Source of the DNA: Gammaproteobacteria bacterium UBA7376
GTDB taxonomy: Bacteria; Pseudomonadota; Gammaproteobacteria; Pseudomonadales; Azotimanducaceae
Length of the DNA stretch: 42,528 nt
NCBI GenBank assembly: GCA_002470275.1
Contig: DKNY01000060.1
Location: forward strand, 7,561-50,088
Reading direction: 5' to 3'
Program-made: the position numbers and the translations under genes
Shown: positions 40,631 to 42,528 of the stretch, piece after piece
Position numbering within the stretch: position 1 is the stretch's first letter
Layout: each line of letters begins with the position of its first letter
Notes under the pieces: generated by a model
Told to the model about the DNA's origin: nothing
The model's input: only the letters and a program-made list of their open reading frames with translations
Database searches by the model: none

Positions 40631-42528
40631 ATGAAGCGAATGTTAATCAATGCCAATCAGCCAGAGGAAGTGCGAATAGCAGTCGTTGATGGGCAAAAGC
40701 TATACGACCTAGACATCGAAAACGGATCTCGCGAACAAAAAAAAGCGAGCATCTATAATGCCAAAATAACCCGGGTCGAACCCAGCCTGGAAGCGGCCTT
40801 TGTTGACTTTGGGTCAGAGCGTCACGGGTTCCTTCCGCTCAAAGAAATCTCCAAAACTTACTTTAAAAAGAAAGCCAACCAGCGGGCACCGATCCAGGAT
40901 CTGCTGGTAGAAGGCCAACAGATCATGGTTCAGGTTGAGAAAGAGGAGCGCGGGAACAAGGGCGCCGCTCTGACTACATTCCTCAGCCTGGCCGGTCGCT
41001 ATATGGTGCTCATGCCCAACAATCCGAGGGCTGGGGGAATTTCCCGGCGGATTGAGGGCGACGAACGAGATGAACTGCGAGATGCCCTGGCTCAGATCGA
41101 GATTCCTGAAGGCATGGGCGTTATCGTAAGAACCGCCGGCGTTGGACGCAGTGCCGAAGAGCTCAACTGGGACCTCAACTACCTGCTCCAGCTCTGGCAG
41201 GCCATCCAGAAGGCCGAGACCTCAGAGCCTACGCCCTCTCTCCTGTACCAGGAGAATAGCGCGGTGCTCAGAACAATTCGGGACAACCTGCGATCAGACG
41301 TTGGCGAAGTATTGGTTGAGGGACAAGCCGCCTATGAAGAGGCTTCTTCATTTATCGCCCAGGTGATGCCCGGCTATAGCGAAAAGCTCAAGCCCTATAG
41401 TGATCCCATTCCGCTCTTCAGCCGCTACCAAATTGAAAGCCAGATCGAGACCGCTTTCGAGCATACGGTTAAATTGCCCTCCGGTGGCAGTATCGTTATC
41501 GACCCCACCGAAGCCTTAGTTTCGATCGACATTAACTCCGCACGAGCCACCAAGGGTTCGGACATCGAAGAGACCGCGCTCAACACCAACCTGGAGGCAG
41601 CGGACGAAATCGCTCGCCAGCTGCGCATTCGCGACATTGGTGGCCTGATTGTCATCGATTTCATCGACATGATGAATCCTAAGAATCAGCGTGCCGTTGA
41701 GAATCGGATGCGAACAGCCCTCGAGGCAGACCGCGCGCGAATTCAAACCGGTCGGATTTCTCGGTTTGGACTCATGGAAATGAGCCGCCAAAGGCTCCGA
41801 CCATCCTTAGAGGAAATCAGCACCGGCCTATGCCCGAGATGCAATGGCCAGGGTCGCATCCGCGATACGCGCTCCCTAGCGCTCGCCATTTTACGGGTCA
41901 TGGAAGAAGAAGCGCTCAAAGAGCGCAGTGCCGTCGTACGGGTTCAGGTCCCGCTCGCCATCGGCGCTTTCCTACTCAACGAAAAGCGGAACGATTTGAC
42001 TGCCATTGAGTCACGAACAGGCACCAATATCATCATTATCCCGAACACCAATTTGGAGACCCCTCACTATCTAGTCGAAAGGCTCCGCAGTGACCACGTA
42101 GAGGGTGAGGGTGAGATTCCAAGCTTTGTTCTGTCAAACCTGGCGAATCAGGCACAACAACCCACAGCACCTGAAGAAGTCGTGCACTCGGAGAGACCCA
42201 AGGCCGCAGTCAGCGCACAGATTCAGGCTCCGATTCAGCCGGCACCGGATAGCCCACCGGCAGAGGCGCCAAGCGCACCAAGCTTTTTAAAGCGTCTCTG
42301 GACGGGCCTTTTCTCTGATGGATCCGGCCCACAGCAACAAGAAGAAAGGCGCCCACCTAGACAGGGAGAAGGTGATCGGAAACGACGAAATCGTAGACGT
42401 AAAGAGCAGGATCAGCAGCGAGGCAACGGCTCGGAAGCCCGTGGCGAAAGATCTGAAGCAGCAGAAACACGGCGCGATTCGAGAAGCGAGTCGCGAGGCG
42501 AGTCGCGAAGCGGCCAGAAAAAGCCCGC
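40631..42528 (+). CDS. rne: Ribonuclease E (5' part; runs off right edge)
   Basis: Endonuclease that starts mRNA decay and processes rRNA and tRNA; core of the degradosome. The 632 visible residues begin [21 protein letters not shown], nearly as in E. coli. Visible parts: the S1 domain (about 36-120), the 5'-sensor and RNase-H-like parts, catalytic D300 (SIDINSAR) and D343 (VIDFIDM), and the zinc link C401/C404 (CPRC). Beyond about 510 the protein is low-complexity. It includes an amphipathic stretch [10 protein letters not shown] (about 552-561), like the E. coli membrane-targeting helix, and an Arg-rich region that should bind RNA. The rest is missing. Confidence 0.96.
   Translation, partial: MKRMLINANQPEEVRIAVVDGQKLYDLDIENGSREQKKASIYNAKITRVEPSLEAAFVDFGSERHGFLPLKEISKTYFKKKANQRAPIQDLLVEGQQIMVQVEKEERGNKGAALTTFLSLAGRYMVLMPNNPRAGGISRRIEGDERDELRDALAQIEIPEGMGVIVRTAGVGRSAEELNWDLNYLLQLWQAIQKAETSEPTPSLLYQENSAVLRTIRDNLRSDVGEVLVEGQAAYEEASSFIAQVMPGYSEKLKPYSDPIPLFSRYQIESQIETAFEHTVKLPSGGSIVIDPTEALVSIDINSARATKGSDIEETALNTNLEAADEIARQLRIRDIGGLIVIDFIDMMNPKNQRAVENRMRTALEADRARIQTGRISRFGLMEMSRQRLRPSLEEISTGLCPRCNGQGRIRDTRSLALAILRVMEEEALKERSAVVRVQVPLAIGAFLLNEKRNDLTAIESRTGTNIIIIPNTNLETPHYLVERLRSDHVEGEGEIPSFVLSNLANQAQQPTAPEEVVHSERPKAAVSAQIQAPIQPAPDSPPAEAPSAPSFLKRLWTGLFSDGSGPQQQEERRPPRQGEGDRKRRNRRRKEQDQQRGNGSEARGERSEAAETRRDSRSESRGESRSGQKKP

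Noticed and set aside
1..42528. CRISPR array, prophage or insertion sequence
   Set aside because: No regularly spaced repeats, transposase, integrase or phage structural genes are visible anywhere in the window.

Overview
The window reads as a chromosomal segment of a gammaproteobacterium, probably a marine heterotroph of the Cellvibrionales/Halieaceae type. That placement is an inference. It rests on the gammaproteobacterial order gacA(uvrY)-uvrC-pgsA with a tRNA-Cys beside pgsA, the order rne-rluC-maf-yceD-rpmF-plsX-fabD-fabG-acpP-fabF-mltG-tmk-holB-tatD, an RNase E with the E. coli-type catalytic core, and a TonB2-type energy cluster. DNA is moderately GC-rich. Several genes use TTG or GTG starts. 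I see no prophage, insertion sequence or CRISPR array; the window is mostly ordinary core chromosome with one accessory-looking island at the left.

Left part (1-6.9 kb): an incomplete unknown gene, ribokinase, then a divergent pair (PhyH-type Fe/2-oxoglutarate dioxygenase and a GPH-type symporter) facing a nucleoside hydrolase and a Coq4-family protein. Together these could import and dismantle a nucleoside-like compound, with ribokinase taking the released ribose. This assembly is the best candidate here for an undescribed pathway, but the substrate is unknown. A membrane-anchored DUF1330-like protein and a small membrane protein follow.

7-16.2 kb: YaiI, a PaaI-type thioesterase, tRNA-Cys(GCA), pgsA, uvrC, a family-5-like uracil-DNA glycosylase and a GacA/UvrY response regulator. 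This GacA has Glu at position 54, where the phosphorylated Asp is expected, and a C-terminal tail. Next come divergent glutaryl-CoA dehydrogenase and acyl-CoA dehydrogenase genes, then pyrF and ribE.

16.2-21.9 kb: a six-gene minus-strand operon, DUF3450 - TtpC-like - ExbB - ExbD - TonB - TPR protein, which should power TonB-dependent outer-membrane uptake. It ends in a clear intrinsic terminator and has a dyad and tandem repeats in its leader.

21.9-29.4 kb: a dienelactone hydrolase, a PhoB with no PhoR beside it, a HAD phosphatase, the small and medium subunits of a CoxMSL-type molybdenum hydroxylase with no large subunit, and a PepQ plus DPP-IV-like peptidase pair that would finish digestion of proline-containing peptides.

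29.4-42.5 kb: a long minus-strand housekeeping block for DNA replication (tatD, holB, tmk), cell-wall cleavage (mltG), fatty-acid and phospholipid initiation (fabF, acpP, fabG, fabD, plsX), ribosomal protein L32 and yceD. It is followed by maf on the plus strand, rluC on the minus strand and, after a leader of about 0.7 kb, the 5' part of rne, which runs off the right edge.
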